DNA of 64,000 bases. Source: Telopea speciosissima. Taxonomy: Eukaryota; Streptophyta; Magnoliopsida; Proteales; Proteaceae. The translations under genes were made by a program, and so were the position numbers. Location: the NCBI RefSeq assembly GCF_018873765.1, contig NC_057926.1, positions 52,991,878-53,055,877 on the forward strand, read 5' to 3'. Under the pieces are notes generated by a model that was given only the letters and a program-made list of their open reading frames with translations, searched no databases and was not told the DNA's origin. Shown here piece by piece: positions 23,373-36,340 of the stretch (position 1 is its first letter; the number at the start of each line of letters is the position of its first letter).

Positions 23373-24514
23373 ATGTTTTGAATGTTGTAATTTTGAATTT
23401 TGGGCAGCTTGGCCTCTGTTTTATACCATCTCCCAAATTATTAGGGCCTTCTTCCTCCACGCGGCATTGGCAACTTCAGGCTTTCGCCCATTGCGGAAAA
23501 TTCTAACTTCATTTTTTCTCATGAACAAGATCTGACAGCAAAGGGAAATCATCTCTAGTAGGGAAGAACAAACTAGAGTGAGCACTTCCCCATTATGTAA
23601 AACATAACTTCTTTGTGTATATCTGTAACTGTTTATATCTGGTTCTACAATGCCTGCCCTCCTAATCCAAAGGGAAGGCTCCGCTACAACAGATAGTCAA
23701 TCTAGATCGACCATGTCCTCTCCATCCAATGGTTGGAATTATAACATAATCTGTCCACTTGGCACGATGAAATAGACTGTTAATTATCATTTATTTTTTT
23801 GTTTAAAAATTCCAGAGTATTTTCATTATTTGAGCTTTTTAGGAATTGTAGCCTTCCAAGGTTTGAAAATTTGATTAAAAACTTCGTCACCTTGTATGAA
23901 TGTAGAGACCATATGCAAGCAAAAAAACAAAAAAGCAAAACAAAATAATTCTTGTTACGGCGAAAGTTTTCCTTCACCCTTGGAATTATTTCTCCACAGG
24001 TTAACTGACTCCATGATTGGAGTCTTGGATCCTTATAATTGCAGACTCCCAAGATGATGTCTTTGGATTTTGGTTGTTTAATGAGTAAAATTGGTATTTA
24101 TTATCCTAGATGAGGGAGCTTTTCATCATCGCTGTAAGTACCAGCACTGCATTCTGTGGCAACCTTGTTTTGATGGAGGAAGGGAACAGACACTGGAGGG
24201 CGGAAGCGGTTATTAAGGGAATTAGGGAGAAGGGCATGAGAGAAGGGAACCTCAGTTTTGTTGGTATACCTTTACTTTATTTGTCACTTGGGACAAAGGG
24301 TTTAAATAGAGGATTTAAAGTGGTAGCTAGCAAGGGGAAAATGAATGGAAGCAGAATTTGTTAAAAAGTGAAAAAAAGAAGTTCAGAGGGGAAAATTCTC
24401 ATTCACCGTTCCGTGAAGGTAGCGTACAGCCATCAATGGGTGTTGATAGTACCCCCCATCCCTTGACAATGGCTGACAAAAAATCAGTCTAACTTTAAAG
24501 GGAAAAAAAACTTT
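23373..24514. other. SKOR 3' flank and intergenic DNA
   Basis: The 3' UTR of SKOR should lie in the first few hundred bases. An open frame at 24110-24364 has no recognisable family. Nothing else supported. Confidence 0.4.
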
Positions 24515-24665
24515 ATCGGGGAGTGTAGCACTGTGGCCTACACCAACACTCCCATGAGTCTTTCTCTCTCTTCTCCATATAAAAAGACACCTCTGCCTTT
24601 TGTTTGGAAGAAGAGAGATATACACATGGGAGTGCTGACTCCCGGACAGAAAACTGCTTCCCAAT
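24515..24665. mobile_element. Foldback element, GGCCTATGCCAGCAC family, copy 3
   Basis: Has GTGGCCTACACCAACACTCC on the left, and GAAGAGAGATATACACATGG plus CTGACTCCCGGACAGAAAAC on the right. Degenerate inverted repeat of the same family as 8705-8870 and 19840-19992. Confidence 0.7.
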
Positions 24666-25025
24666 TTTAAAATCAATTAATTTTAATGTAAAAGTTTCCA
24701 CACTGCCAGTGTAGGGGAACTCTCATGCCGCACCAATCAAGGCATAATCAAGGCATAGGAAACAATTTCGTCAAAAGGGTGTGTGCCCACATCTGTGCTT
24801 GTGAGAGAGAGAGATCCACATGGTCATCATTAGTTATGGTTCACCATCCATTCCAAACAAAATTTGAATGTTTACGAGCACAATCTATATAATGAAATGG
24901 GCCAATCATAAACAATCAAATTCCCCCAAATTATGTCTGCCCAATTTTCAATAAAAGAGAAGCAAGTGCCATATATATATATATATAGTGCCCACAGAAG
25001 ATCAAGCATGAGCCCACTTAAATTG

Positions 25026-25055
25026 AGGGGAGGGGAGGGGAGGGGAGGGGAGGGG
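25026..25055. repeat. (GGGGA)n microsatellite
   Basis: About six GGGGA units, in the 3' flank of the minus-strand MPC1 gene, 15 bases beyond its stop codon. Confidence 0.95.
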
Positions 25056-25070
25056 GAAGAGGCATCAATG

Positions 25071-25887
25071 CTACAGCTGTTTAGCTCCCTCTTTCTTTTG
25101 GTCCAAGTACCTGCCAAAAAGAAAAGCATTAGCAATGCGAGTGTGTTATTCCCAAAATGTTTCCACATTATTGAAAGGACAGTTATGATCATCAATGCGT
25201 ATAAAGCTAAGGCCCCTGTGAGGTTTTCATCAATTGGGACACCCACTAATGGGTGAGGGACTGAGGGGATACAGCATTTGTGGGGTAGAAATGAATAAGA
25301 AACCTTATTGGCTTTGGTGAGTTACATAGACCCAGTTCCTTACCCCTGAGCCTTTGCCCAACGAGATAACTGATAGAGCTGAACCGTCTCATTGGAGGCA
25401 TGGCATGCCAAAAGCAGATAATTGCGGGGCTGAACCATCCAGGCAAACCTCATGAACAATGCTGAATAAACACACATCGCTGTGACAATGATTTAAGGGG
25501 AAAATTAGAAGAAAATAATAATTGTCAGTGGAGCATGAAGAACTTGAAAATTTGAACATTTTAAACCTCCAGTCATGTTGCCAGATATCATCTCTGGGGG
25601 TTTCTGTGTGTCTACCAATCCCTGTAAACGCAACCAGTTACAATTTTACGACTAAATCAAAAATTGTTGTAAAAAGTGACATCATAGCTACTTCAAAATT
25701 ATGTTTAGAAGGACAAATACTGCATCCAAAAACGATCACAGATAAACATAAAAAGTAATACATTAACAGCAAGGAAAGAGTAGCAGAGGCATACAGCAAT
25801 AACAAAGCCCCAATTAGCAATAGGGCCCCAAAAATGAGTTGTTTTGGGACCCACTGGGCTGTTCCAGAAAGCTCGGAAGGCTGACAT
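25071..25887 (-). CDS. MPC1: Mitochondrial pyruvate carrier 1, 4 exons, 107 aa
   Basis: Minus-strand exons in order: 25887-25795, 25621-25567, 25479-25344, 25110-25071; 324 nt with stop, all introns GT-AG with matching phases. The protein begins [20 protein letters not shown] and continues [12 protein letters not shown]. Then come [32 protein letters not shown] and [20 protein letters not shown], ending [12 protein letters not shown]. These are the conserved stretches of plant MPC1. The small multi-pass protein pairs with MPC2-type partners in the inner mitochondrial membrane to import pyruvate. Length agrees with the family. An AG just upstream of the ATG suggests a 5' UTR intron. It is convergent with SKOR. 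No defects seen. Confidence 0.95.
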
Positions 25888-26581
25888 TTTCGACTGATTG
25901 TTTCTTAGGTACCTGGAGACAAGTCAGATTAAAAATAATTTCAAAGAATGGAAAAGCTTAAGCAAGATTGAAATGGAAACATCGAAATATCAATCAGCTA
26001 CAAAATCTTATGATAGTAACAATGGGAACAATTAACGAATGGCTGATACATATAATAGGAAAAACTTGGAGCTAAAGAGGAATGAATAAAGTTTTTTAAG
26101 TATTTAAAATTTTCAAAAGTTAAAACCAATGTCTGAGAAGTAACAAGAAATAAATCCCACGCAGCACAAAATTATAACAATTAACGTACTCCGAGGGCAG
26201 AACCACTATTTAAAATCAATGAATCCATTGGGGAGTGAAAAATATATTTCCTCCATATTCAATGGTTTTTAACTAATCAAACTATCAAAGGAACAAATGA
26301 GAAAACCAAGCAAGAATAGCACAAGGAATACATTGGTCAAAGTGAATCATGATAACTGAAACAGTACTTGTACCCTAGATCTTATTAATTCCTCATTAGA
26401 AATTATCATGAGTATGTCCAAAACAGTGTCTCACTTGCCAAAGCTTTCCCCAAGACAGCCCAATAAGTCCGCAAAAAATAGTAGGCTAAACTCCCGCATG
26501 ACCAAAGTCATTATCATAAATGTGACAGATATGAACCAACACGTGTAGATAAAGTAGTTAATCCATAAGCAAAAGCGTAGG
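25888..26581. other. MPC1 5' flank
   Basis: AT-rich region that should hold the 5' UTR and promoter of minus-strand MPC1. A likely 5' UTR splice acceptor (CTCCAG on the minus strand) lies near 25912. No other feature. Confidence 0.4.
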
Positions 26582-29500
26582 ATTAGATTAGCAACTTAGA
26601 ACATTGGTTCTTTATCGGATAAGACTCTTGAATTAATTGATGTCATGAGAAAAAGAAAAATTAATATAGCATGTATCCAGGAGACAAAATGGAAGGGTAA
26701 CAAAACTAAAGTGTTGGACAATAGGACAACTTTAAACTTTGGTATACCGGGGAATAAAAGTAATAGAAATGGGGTGGGAATAGTGGTGGATAAAGACATA
26801 AAGATGTGGTTGATGTGCAAAGATTTGGACATAGGATTATATCCATCAAGCTTGTGCTGGAGAAAGAGGTTGTCAATATAATTAGTGCTTTTGCACCCCA
26901 AGTAGGTTTGGATGAAAGTACGAAGTTACATTCTGGGAACTTATGGATGATTCAGTGCAAGGTTTTGGCCAAGGAGAAAAGATTATTATAGGGGTTGATC
27001 TGAATGGACATGTTTGGAGAGAATGTAGATGTTATGAAGGTGTCCGCATAGGTTATGGATGTGGTGAGAGGAATGAAGTGGGGATCTCAGTTTTAGATTT
27101 TGTTGTCTCCTATGATTTATCTATTGTAAACACTTATTTTGAAAAGAGAAAGAGGAGCATATTGTTACCTATAAAAGTGGGTATTATAGTAGCCAAATAG
27201 ATTTCTTCCTTACAAGAAGGTCTGATAGAGTACTGTGCAAGGACTGTAAGGTGATACCAAGGGAGAGCATATCCACTCAACACAGATTAGCTGTCTTGGA
27301 TATTTGCCTCACTTTGCAGGCTCGTAAGGAAGGGGAGCTTATTTGCCTAAGGATAAAGTGGTGGAGCTTAAAGGGGGTCAACTTGAATTCATTCACTGAA
27401 AAAGTGGTTGAACAAAGAAAGTGGGACTATGAGGGGGACACTAACACGATGTGGAACGAGATGTCAACTTGTATTAAGAAGGTTGCGAAAGATGTCCTAA
27501 GGGAAACGAAAGGAAAACATCACCCCACTACGGAGACTTGGTGGTGGGAGGATGACGTTCAAGCAGCGATTAAGACTAAGAAAGCTAGCTTTAAGACTTG
27601 GCAAAGGAATAAGGATGTAGAGGATTTAATAAGGTGTAAATCTGCTAGAAATGAAGCTAAGAAGATTGTGGGGAAAGCAAGGGCAAGTAAGTATGAAGAT
27701 CTCTATAACCATCTAGACAAAAAGGACGGAGAAAAAGCTATCTATAAGATAGCTAAAATGAGGGAAAAGAAGAATAGAGATTTCGATCATGTTAGATGTA
27801 TAGAAGTGACGATGGTAGATTGCTTGTAAGGGATGAGGACATGATGAAGAGATGGGAAGAGTGTTTTTACAGACGACTAAATGGAGACAATGCAAGTAGG
27901 AGAAACTACTATCTTGGAGAACCGATTTAGATTTATGCTAGGTAGATCCACGATGGAAGCCATTTACTTACTCATGAGGCTCACCGCCAAGGAATTAAGT
28001 ATCGGAGCGTATCGTATCGTCTCGGCCGATACGTCTCAGTATCAGTCATGGCCGAGACGAGACAGGTCGAGACGTATCTTTTTTTTTTTAAATGTAAATG
28101 TCTAGAATGTATCGGTATGTATCGACCGATACATATCGATACGATACGATACGGTCGATACGTATCGATACAGACGAGACATGATTTAAACCATTATTTT
28201 ATTATTTTTGAAATAACGATACATACCGAGACGTCTCGATACGTATCGGCAACTTAAAAACCACATGGGCCCAAGTCTTCTCAAAAGAAAACTCGAGCAG
28301 GAGCAGGCTGGCGGAAAAAACAGTTCCAACTTTGAGAAACCATAAAAAACATCTTTAAACTTGGTTTTTGCCAAAGATTTGTTTAGGGCTTTGATTCCTT
28401 TGCCAAAAATGATCCTAAAGGAGGTGAAATCTCATCATTTGCTGCATCTAACAGCCCACATTCGAAATCAAAAGGTGTTCTTGAAGGGCAAGGTAGGTTT
28501 TTTGAAAAAAACTTGATTCTTTTGTTTAAATCTTTGATTTTTGGTTTTTTTTTTGCTATGATTCAAAGGGAATATGTTAAACTAACTTAGTATTGCATTC
28601 TTTGTATACATTTACAAAGATTTGAGTTCAAAATCCATGTTTCTTTGCATTTTTTACCCAAAACCGAAAATTGCTTCTTTAAAATGATTTTTTTTTTATA
28701 TTTTCTTCTAAAATTTAAAACAAATGCTAATGTATATAATATATGTACTATATTATGTATAGATCTATCACATTCCAAGAAGATTATATATTTACCCTAA
28801 AATCTATCACAATAGTCACTCCTATTGTTGAAGACCCTTACAGACATGACTTTGATCCACCCCAAAATTCTTCATGGCAATTGAGTGACTTTACATGTAA
28901 GAAATTTCATCTTTTAATCTTTTATAACAATTTCAATGTGCCGCACTTGTCTGGTTATTGATTATTCACAATTCTTAGTATATATGCATGATATATGACA
29001 CAAATTGCTTGTTTATATTGTTTTTATTGTCCAAAAGTGTATTTCCATGTGTATTTTGATCATTTTCATGCGTTTCTGCACCGATCGATACGTATCTCCG
29101 ATACGATACGATACGATACATCTCTTAAAATCGCCCGACCGATACGATACCCGATACCGATACTTAAATCCTTGCTCACTGCTCATGGAAAGATTTAGAG
29201 TTTGCAAGAAGGATCTCCATATGGTCTTTTTTTACCTAGAAAAAGCATATGACAGAGTCCCTAGAGAGTTAGTATGACATGTACTAGAGAAGAGAAGGGT
29301 GTCAAGTAAGTATACAGACATAATTAAAGATATGTATGAGGGCAGGGTTACAAGTGTGAGATCAGTGGCAGGTCAAGGTAGTGTTTACCAATTACAATAG
29401 GGTTGCATCAAGGATCAACTCTAAGCCCTTATTTGTTTGAGCTTATCATGGATGATTTAACCAGGCACATTCAAGATGAGGCTCCGTGGTGTATGCTTTT

Positions 29501-30433
29501 TGCTGATGATATTATTTTACTGGATGAGACTAAAACAGGGATTAACACTAAGTTGGAGTTACAAAGATCAACCTTGGAATCAAGAGGTTTAAAATAAGTA
29601 AATCGAAGAAGGAAAATATGGTGTGTAACTTTAGCTTCACTAAGACGGATAATGAAATGGTGAATTGACGAGAGAGAGATATCACAAAGTGATTATTTTA
29701 GATATATGGGGTCAACCTTAAATAAAGATGGTGGTATAGAAGATGATGTTTCACACAAAATTAAAGTAGGATGGATGAAATGGAGAGGTGCGGCCAGAGT
29801 GTTGTTTGATTGCCGTATTCCTTTAAAACTTAAAGGAAAAATCCACATGACAATCGTTCGACCTGTAATGATTTATGGGGCAGAATGTTGGGCAATTAAG
29901 AGCAACAATGTATGGGGCAAAATGTTGGGCAATTAAGAAACGCGATATAGATGAACTATGTGTAAGAGAGTGAGGATGTAGAAATGGATGTGCGGCAAAA
30001 CTAGTAAGGATAAATTAAGGAATGACAATATTAGAGCTGAGTTGGGGGTTGCCCCGATACATGGTAAACTGAGAGAAAGTTGTTTGAGGTTGCATGACCA
30101 TGTTCAAAGGCATCCTTGGGATAACCCAGTACGGAGGTGTGATCTGATCCAGATCGAAGAAGCCAAAAGAGGTAGGGATAGGCAGAAAATGACCCTAGGA
30201 AAATTCATGAGGAAAGACATGCATAGGTTAGATCTAGTATCAAGTATGACCTCGAATAGAGCTGATTGGTGGCCAAGGATTCATGTTGCCGACCCCATTT
30301 AGGTGGGATATTCCCAAGTGGCTGTGTTCCTCTCTTTGCACTTTTATTATTTATTTTCTTCTGCTTTGCACGGATCCATGTAGCCGACCCCATTTAGTTG
30401 GGATAAGGCTTAGTAGTTGTTGTTGTTGTTGAT
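26582..30433 (+). mobile_element. Decayed RTE-like LINE retrotransposon, interrupted
   Basis: Endonuclease remnants in order: NIGSLSDKTLELIDVMRKRK, IACIQETKWKG, VDLNGHVW, IDFFLTRR and TQHRLAVLDI, which match the E, N, D and H motifs of apurinic-type endonucleases. Reverse transcriptase remnants: [32 protein letters not shown] and [14 protein letters not shown] (FADD box), then MIYGAECWAIK. The 3' end reads GCCGACCCCATTTAGTTGGG followed by a (TTG)n tail at about 30415-30432, the simple-repeat tail expected of plant RTE elements. Many stops and frameshifts, and a 1.2-kb insertion at 27988-29173, make it dead. Confidence 0.9.
27988..29173. mobile_element. hAT-like element with GTATCG-rich ends, inside the LINE
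   Basis: The left end CAAGGAATTAAGTATCGG and the reverse complement of the right end, CAAGGATTTAAGTATCGG, differ at one base. The flanking LINE sequence is duplicated as CTCACCGC (left) and CTCACTGC (right), 8 bp with one mismatch, typical of hAT insertion. The ends carry many CGATAC/GTATCG words. No transposase frame is recognised inside. The LINE reading frame resumes after it. Confidence 0.8.
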
Positions 30434-31488
30434 TATAGATATGAACCAAGCGACTAACCATGCAGATGTTGCTTCACCTGAATTAGATTCTTCAAGGAGG
30501 ATCAATCCCAACCCAATTCAAGAAAAACCAACTGATCCTCTGCCTCTGATAAGTGATAACCAGTTTCTTCACTTATGATCCATATTTTAAGAAAGGGAAA
30601 AGGTTCTCTGACCCGACATGGTTGGATGGAATCTCCCATGCAGCCCTACGCCTCAAGTTTATTGACCGTCAGATACCCCTATGTGCATCTCAGCTGTTCA
30701 GTGCATCCGCTGCTGCAACTCCACTCTATCAGCGTTGCACCCTCCTTCTCTCCCCACTTTGTCGCTGCAACATACCATCCAGCATCTCCCCCTCTCTCTC
30801 TGCAGTTATCTTCCCCTCTATGTATATCTGTCCTTCAACCTGCTCCTGCCCCAATTTTTGTTTGCCGCAGATCTATTATTGTCGAAGGTGGAGGAAGAAT
30901 CTGTCATTCTATAGCAGTTCGGTAACTATGGATCTGTGAATATGATTTGCGTCTGTATGGTGTTCCTCATCGGCTTTGTCTTCCCATCGTTCCCTTCACC
31001 AATTATTGTTACACTATAGAAAGAATTTTTTTTTATGGGGATTGGGGTTATCTCATTCGGATATACACGCACATTCTACTTCTTTATCCGCTAGGTCCTA
31101 GATATACTGAGGTTGAAGATTGTTTAGCACCAACAGCTTCAAGTCCCAATTGAGATAGGAAAGGAATTGATGTGAGTGAGGTATTCTTATAAATCAAAAT
31201 CGAAGGCTGTTGCTTGATATGAGTTATTTTCTAATTTCCTTAGTTTTGTTGTTCTTTCCTGTTTTTAAGTTGTTCTTTTGGCATCTTCTCCGAATGGAAA
31301 TGCAAATTATTGTTCTGAAGCGTTTCTCTGCATCTTCATTTGCTTGTCTTTCACGGATTTTTCTTCTTTATCAGCCCTAGCTTTTTCTTCCAAAATTTCT
31401 AGAGTTCTCACCTCCAACGATGATAGATCAGAAAACAAAAATTTAGGAAAGAGCAGATTAAAAGGAGATACAGAGAGAGGCGGCAAAG

Positions 31489-31525
<37 letters not shown>

Positions 31526-32271
31526 AATTCCTAAAAAAATCGGGAGTTTCGACATTGCAGAGATCAATTCTAATTCCACTATTGCGAATATCCACTCCTA
31601 AATGATGATTGGGTTATAATACATAATGGTTTGATTTAGCTTCACCATTCATCAATTTACCCCCAATAAGATGAACAAGTTCAGGAAATCAATCCAAGCA
31701 AATGCTTTTTCTTTCCTAATCGTAAAGAGAAAGGAAAAAAGAATAACATAAGAAAAAAAAATCTATAAAAATAAGTGAAGACCAAGGAGGAGGGGAAGTG
31801 GATACCTGGGTAGGATTTCACAGAGAGAAGAGGAAAATTCAGGAACTGCTGAGGATGTCACTCCTCCTAAACCTCCTTCCTCCACTGCCCTGCTTCTGAC
31901 CTTCTCCGTTTCTTTTCCCTTGGACAGCTTTACCCTCCGAAGGGATCTTACTAATAAGCCTCACAAGAGTCACACCGAAGCCAAAAACATAAGGAGAAGC
32001 ATTATTTGTTTTCAGACTTTCAGTTTCATTGTTTGGGATGTTGGGTTCCTTTCCAGCGTGAACGATCTAACCCCATAAAAAAGTAGTGAGTTATTAACCG
32101 TTCATGGTAGAATTTTCGTTCTACGTTTGTTGGTCGACATGTGGTACCGGGACATTGGTAAAGCTTTGACCCGGTATGTGGGTTGCGTGGTAATTTTGTG
32201 CGCTTCTATGTCTAAATTAGAATTAATGCGACCAGACAATGTTCTTTCTTCCTAAATAAATTAAGGGGCGT
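30434..32271. other. Unresolved region between LINE and foldbacks
   Basis: Open frames at 30553-30939 match nothing I know. On the minus strand, 32065-31840 is open and reads NNASPYVFGFGVTLVRLISK and GSGGRRFRRSDILSSS before a stop. Farther along the minus strand, at about 31410-31307, VRTLEILEEKARADKEEK also looks protein-like. These could be exons of an unidentified minus-strand gene or captured fragments. The splice structure is not convincing. Confidence 0.3.
31492..31523. repeat. (GA)n microsatellite
   Basis: Uninterrupted GA repeat after GAGG. Confidence 0.97.
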
Positions 32272-32720
32272 TGTTTGCTGTCCGGGAGAGCATATGGGCG
32301 CAAGCTGCACCCAAACACATGAGGCAGGGCAAGGGGGTCATTTGGGCCATTCAAGGAGGTGCGGTGGTCATTTCAGCTACCCCATGTGTTTGTGTAGAGA
32401 ACATTTCCCAATAAATTTATGTAGAAATGATACCTATGGAGGAATAGCACCCACGCCCAGGGCACAGAGGGGAACGAAATAACACCCCACCCCCATGAAA
32501 GGCGGAAATGCCTATCCTGTTGATGCCTCCATGTGCTCCTATTGGCCCCTAAATGCATAGGGGCCACGCTCCCCCCCCCCCCCAGAACTTATCCCTGAAT
32601 TTACATTGCTAACCGATGGCACCCCTATGCACAAACACATGGCCGCATGAAAAAAGACCGCCCTGCCCCTCATGTGGATGCCCATGCCCGTGATTGCATT
32701 GGCCCAGGTGTTGGTGCAAG
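32272..32720. mobile_element. Cluster of two or three foldback elements
   Basis: The clearest is 32272-32410. TTTGCTGTCCGGGAGAGC and CACCCAAACACATGAGG face CCCCATGTGTTTGTGTAGAG and AACATTTCCCA. It shares the TGTCCGGGAG edge (reverse of CTCCCGGACA) with the copies at 19.9 and 24.6 kb. 32430-32580 and 32600-32720 contain similar words (CCATGTGCTCCTATTGGCCC; AAACACATGGCCGCATG) but weaker symmetry. Confidence 0.55.
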
Positions 32721-32949
32721 GGTCACACGACTTGGAAGCAAACCTCCACCCTTTAAAAAATTAGCTTGAATAGTAACAACAACCAAGTGACTGCAAAATG
32801 AGAGGAAAGGAGAAAAAGAATGTCTCATCATAGGCCAAACCGCCCAATACAACGTCGAAGATTGTTAGTCGTACCATGGGAGTAGGTGCTACATCTGAAG
32901 TACTAAAGATAGAGCATGACAAAGAGAGTATGACGGAGATCGTTGTTAG

Positions 32950-33180
32950 TGGGTGATGCAAGCATGGTTTGAGGTATCGGTCATAGATATCAGCCAATCT
33001 GGATTGATATCGACATAGGTCGATCTCGTATCAGTGGAACAATATGGACCATGGATAAAACTATCAAAACCAAATTTTAAGGAATACCAAGGGCAAAGCC
33101 ATCTGATCTAGGCCGATCTGTATTAGTTTCGAAGGTGACTAATCCTTGATCCGATACCGTGCACTTAAAACACGGTTGCA
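32950..33180. mobile_element. GTATCG-type element relic
   Basis: GGTTTGAGGTATCGGTCATA at the left and GATCCGATACCGTGCAC at the right are opposed, with further GATATCG/GGCCGATC words between. Resembles the relics at 13.4, 47.2 and 50.1 kb. Confidence 0.5.
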
Positions 33181-33289
33181 AAAGATCATGAAGGGGAAGG
33201 AGGAAGCAAATGAAGCATAGGATGCTACCACAGGGTTGGGCTTGGGCTGAGTGTGGGTACAACTGACGAAGATCGATTCGTGACCCCTA

Positions 33290-36200
33290 TCTCTTGGCGT
33301 GTACCCGAGCGTGGGAGTGACTCGAGGGTTGCTTGTTGATGGTGTAGGGAGTCGCCACCTAGATTGGGGTCTAGGACCTACAAATGTGCTTGTCCTTCGC
33401 AGAAAGGTGCTAAATTGATTCCAATGACTCAATGGATGGTCTGCTTCAGATCTCTAGGTAAGTATCAAGTTACGGGCTGGGAAGGTGTTAGGCACCCAAC
33501 AACCGCTCGGCCGACGACCGGTCTTCCTAGACCAAACTCTATTGTATATTGTTGTGTTATACGTATTATGCACCTAATTAAACTTTTTTTTTTTTTTTTT
33601 TTTTTTTGTGTTTTGATTATTTTTGTTGAAATTTATGAACCTAGTTAGGATAGTTAAAATTAATGTTTTAATCCTAAATACTACTTCTAAGTTAGGTGAT
33701 TATATACATTATACGCCCTAATTATTCTAGTTGATGTATTTTACCTAAGTTAAAAAACTTAATTCTATGATCAAAAACACGGTCAATTGTGCCAAATTAT
33801 TAAGATCCTAGGGCAATGGTAATATCATGGAGAAGTTTGATAAACAAAATGTCTTAGGGATCAAAATGACCAAAATTATGAAAATGCTCCTGAAGGGCAA
33901 AAATGCATGAAAAACTCTTGAAAAAGAAAACTTATGTTTAAGACATGCTTATGAATGTTTAAACATGCAAAGGAAGTGACAAAAACCTTTTCGAGGCCCT
34001 AAACATGATTTGGTCACAAAATGGCCAAAATACCCCTAACAAACAAAATGGTAAGAATGCTAGGACAAGAACTTTTAAGTTATTTCAGGCATTTGATATG
34101 TCATTAAACATTCTGAAATTACTAAACATGCCAAATAAGCTTACCGAATGGCACATTGGACTTGCATTTGGTAAATTACCAAAATACCCCCAAGGGCAAG
34201 AATGACTTTTATGCATGGTCATGATTAATGGTGGGCATTTATGGATATGAAAACATTCTAAAACAACTTAAAACAGAATTTAATGCTTAGAAATATACAT
34301 TTTTTGATGTTCTTGGATTTTCACAACAAATAGAAAAAAACATCTACGTCCCTAACAGGGTAGGGAACACCTATGAAAATGATCAAACATTCATGTCAGT
34401 GATTAATGATCCCATAAAATCAATCCTGATGAAATATGTATCCCATAATTTTTTTATGAATTTTTATTCATTGATGCTATTTTTTATATTTTCTAAAATG
34501 CTAAAAATAAGGGAAAACAAAGAAAAAATACAAAATCCCTATCACAGATCTGAATTGGATTAAACCAAATCCCACACTTACTAATCAAAACATGATATTT
34601 AACATGGTTAGAATGATTTTGTCCAAATCCCCACCCACAGGTTCAGATTTCATAAAATTCTAAAATACTCACAGGGGCAAAACTGTCATATAAAACATGA
34701 TTTAGAGCTCGGGAAAATTAATGGACTTCAATAACAGTGGGTAACATCTTCCCTAAAATTTTCAGAATTTAATCACTCTTGTGATAGTTTTGACGATTTT
34801 TTAATTGAAAACAACCTCTTTTAGCTAAAAAGAATAAAAAAAAATACATAAAAATAATTAAAAATATATAAAAACTACCCTCGAAGCGTGGAAGAGTCTG
34901 GGCTCAGTTTACCTATCCTTGGATGGCCGGAATTATTTTTGGAAGGTGTCGAAAGCTGCTCCAAGTGTGATTGCCTTGAATGGCAAGGGTGGTGAACAAA
35001 AGGGTATTTGAGGAATTTTTTTATATCTATGGAAACATGATCTGGGGATGTATCTGGTATGGATGGAAAGAGGGGATCGTGAAAATCATGAAGGTATTTT
35101 TTCCTGAATTCTTCTGGGTCTCTTACCTCTCCAAAACACAGCCTATTTATAGGCCCAAATATGTTCGACCAAATGACTGAATGAACCATACGCATTTAAT
35201 GCAGGTTGACAAGAAAGGGGGTTGGGGCTGGCGGGCTGTGGCCTGTGCGCTGGCAGGCTGCGGCCAGGTGCATGGCCACGGCCTGTGCATGTGGCCTTAG
35301 GTGTTGTAGCCTCTGCCGACAGGCTTAGGCTGCCGACTGGCCAGCTGGACCGGGTCACACTGGGTTGACCCGTTCCGGGCAACTCAGTTTGCCCCATTTT
35401 TTTTTTTAAATTTAATTTTTAATATAAACCTTTTAAAGATTCCATTTTAAAGGTCCACGCTCAAATGCTAATATCTCCAAAACCAAATGGCCCATTTTAA
35501 CGCGTCACATATCATCGCGAAGGTCTCAACATGTACTTTCCATCCGTGTGGCCGATATGGCCGGATTTTTCCTAAAAGTGGCACAGATATCGAGAAAAAT
35601 ACATAAATGGTGTTTCACACCGATCAAGGTCCAAATGATACCGGAATTACATGAAATTTTACGTGTAAGTAAAATATGACCAAATAAAGTTATAAAAATG
35701 ATTTCATGTTATATTGGGTGGCTCGGATACCAAGAACCAGGCCAAGGGCAAAATGGTCATTTTAACAAAAGTTATCCAAATTGGTCGAAACTTTACGTAA
35801 AAGCTTAATATGACCAAATGAGATCATCTAAAATGTTTCGGACTAAATTGGATGGTCCAGATACCAAGAACCATGCAAAGGGCAAAATGATCATTTTAAC
35901 AAAAGTTATTCGAATTGGCCAAAACTTTACATTAATGCATAATATGACCAAGTAAGGTCATCCAAAGTGTTTTTGAGCCAATTCGGACGGTCCAGATACC
36001 AAAAACTAGGCTAGGGGTAAAACAGTCATTTTGACAAAAAGTGTCAGATTGGAGTGAAATTTCACATGTGGGCTTAAAATGATTAAAGAAGGCTATCCTA
36101 GGGATTTGGGCTCTACTTGGGATAGTTTGGTTACAAAAAGTGGGATAAGGGTAAATTGGTAATTTTCTATCATTTTTGGTCACCACGCAAGCCAGTCAGG

Positions 36201-36340
36201 CTTTGATCATCATCGCCAAGTCACACTTCTAAGGTAGTAAGGTGCCAAAATTCAGCATTCACACTAAGATATCTTAGCCCAAACCTATGACCGGGTTGGG
36301 CTTAGGTTGAATTAAGATGACTCAGGGTTGGGTTAGAGAT
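33290..36340. mobile_element. LTR-retrotransposon-like noncoding sequence
   Basis: 33335-33500 contains GGGAGTCGCCACCTAGATTG, GGGTCTAGGACC and GGGAAGGTGTTAGGCACCC, words I associate with the noncoding parts of large plant LTR-retrotransposon derivatives. No gag-pol domain is readable and I could not place both LTRs. A tandem array occupies 35600-36130. Limits are rough. Confidence 0.4.
35600..36130. repeat. Tandem array, about four units of ~134 bp
   Basis: ATACCAAGAACCAGG at 35727, ATACCAAGAACCATG at 35861 and ATACCAAAAACTAGG at 35996 give periods of 134 and 135. Each unit contains GGGCAAAATGGTCATTTTAA-like and AATATGACCAA words. An earlier, more diverged unit starts near 35600. Confidence 0.85.

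Noticed and set aside
24110..24364. 84-codon frame between SKOR and MPC1
   Set aside because: No family resemblance, no splice context, and length within chance for the region.
30553..30939. A 128-codon open frame on the plus strand after the LINE
   Set aside because: Low-complexity C/T/S/P-rich translation in its second half, an overlapping frame of similar length, and no recognisable motif.
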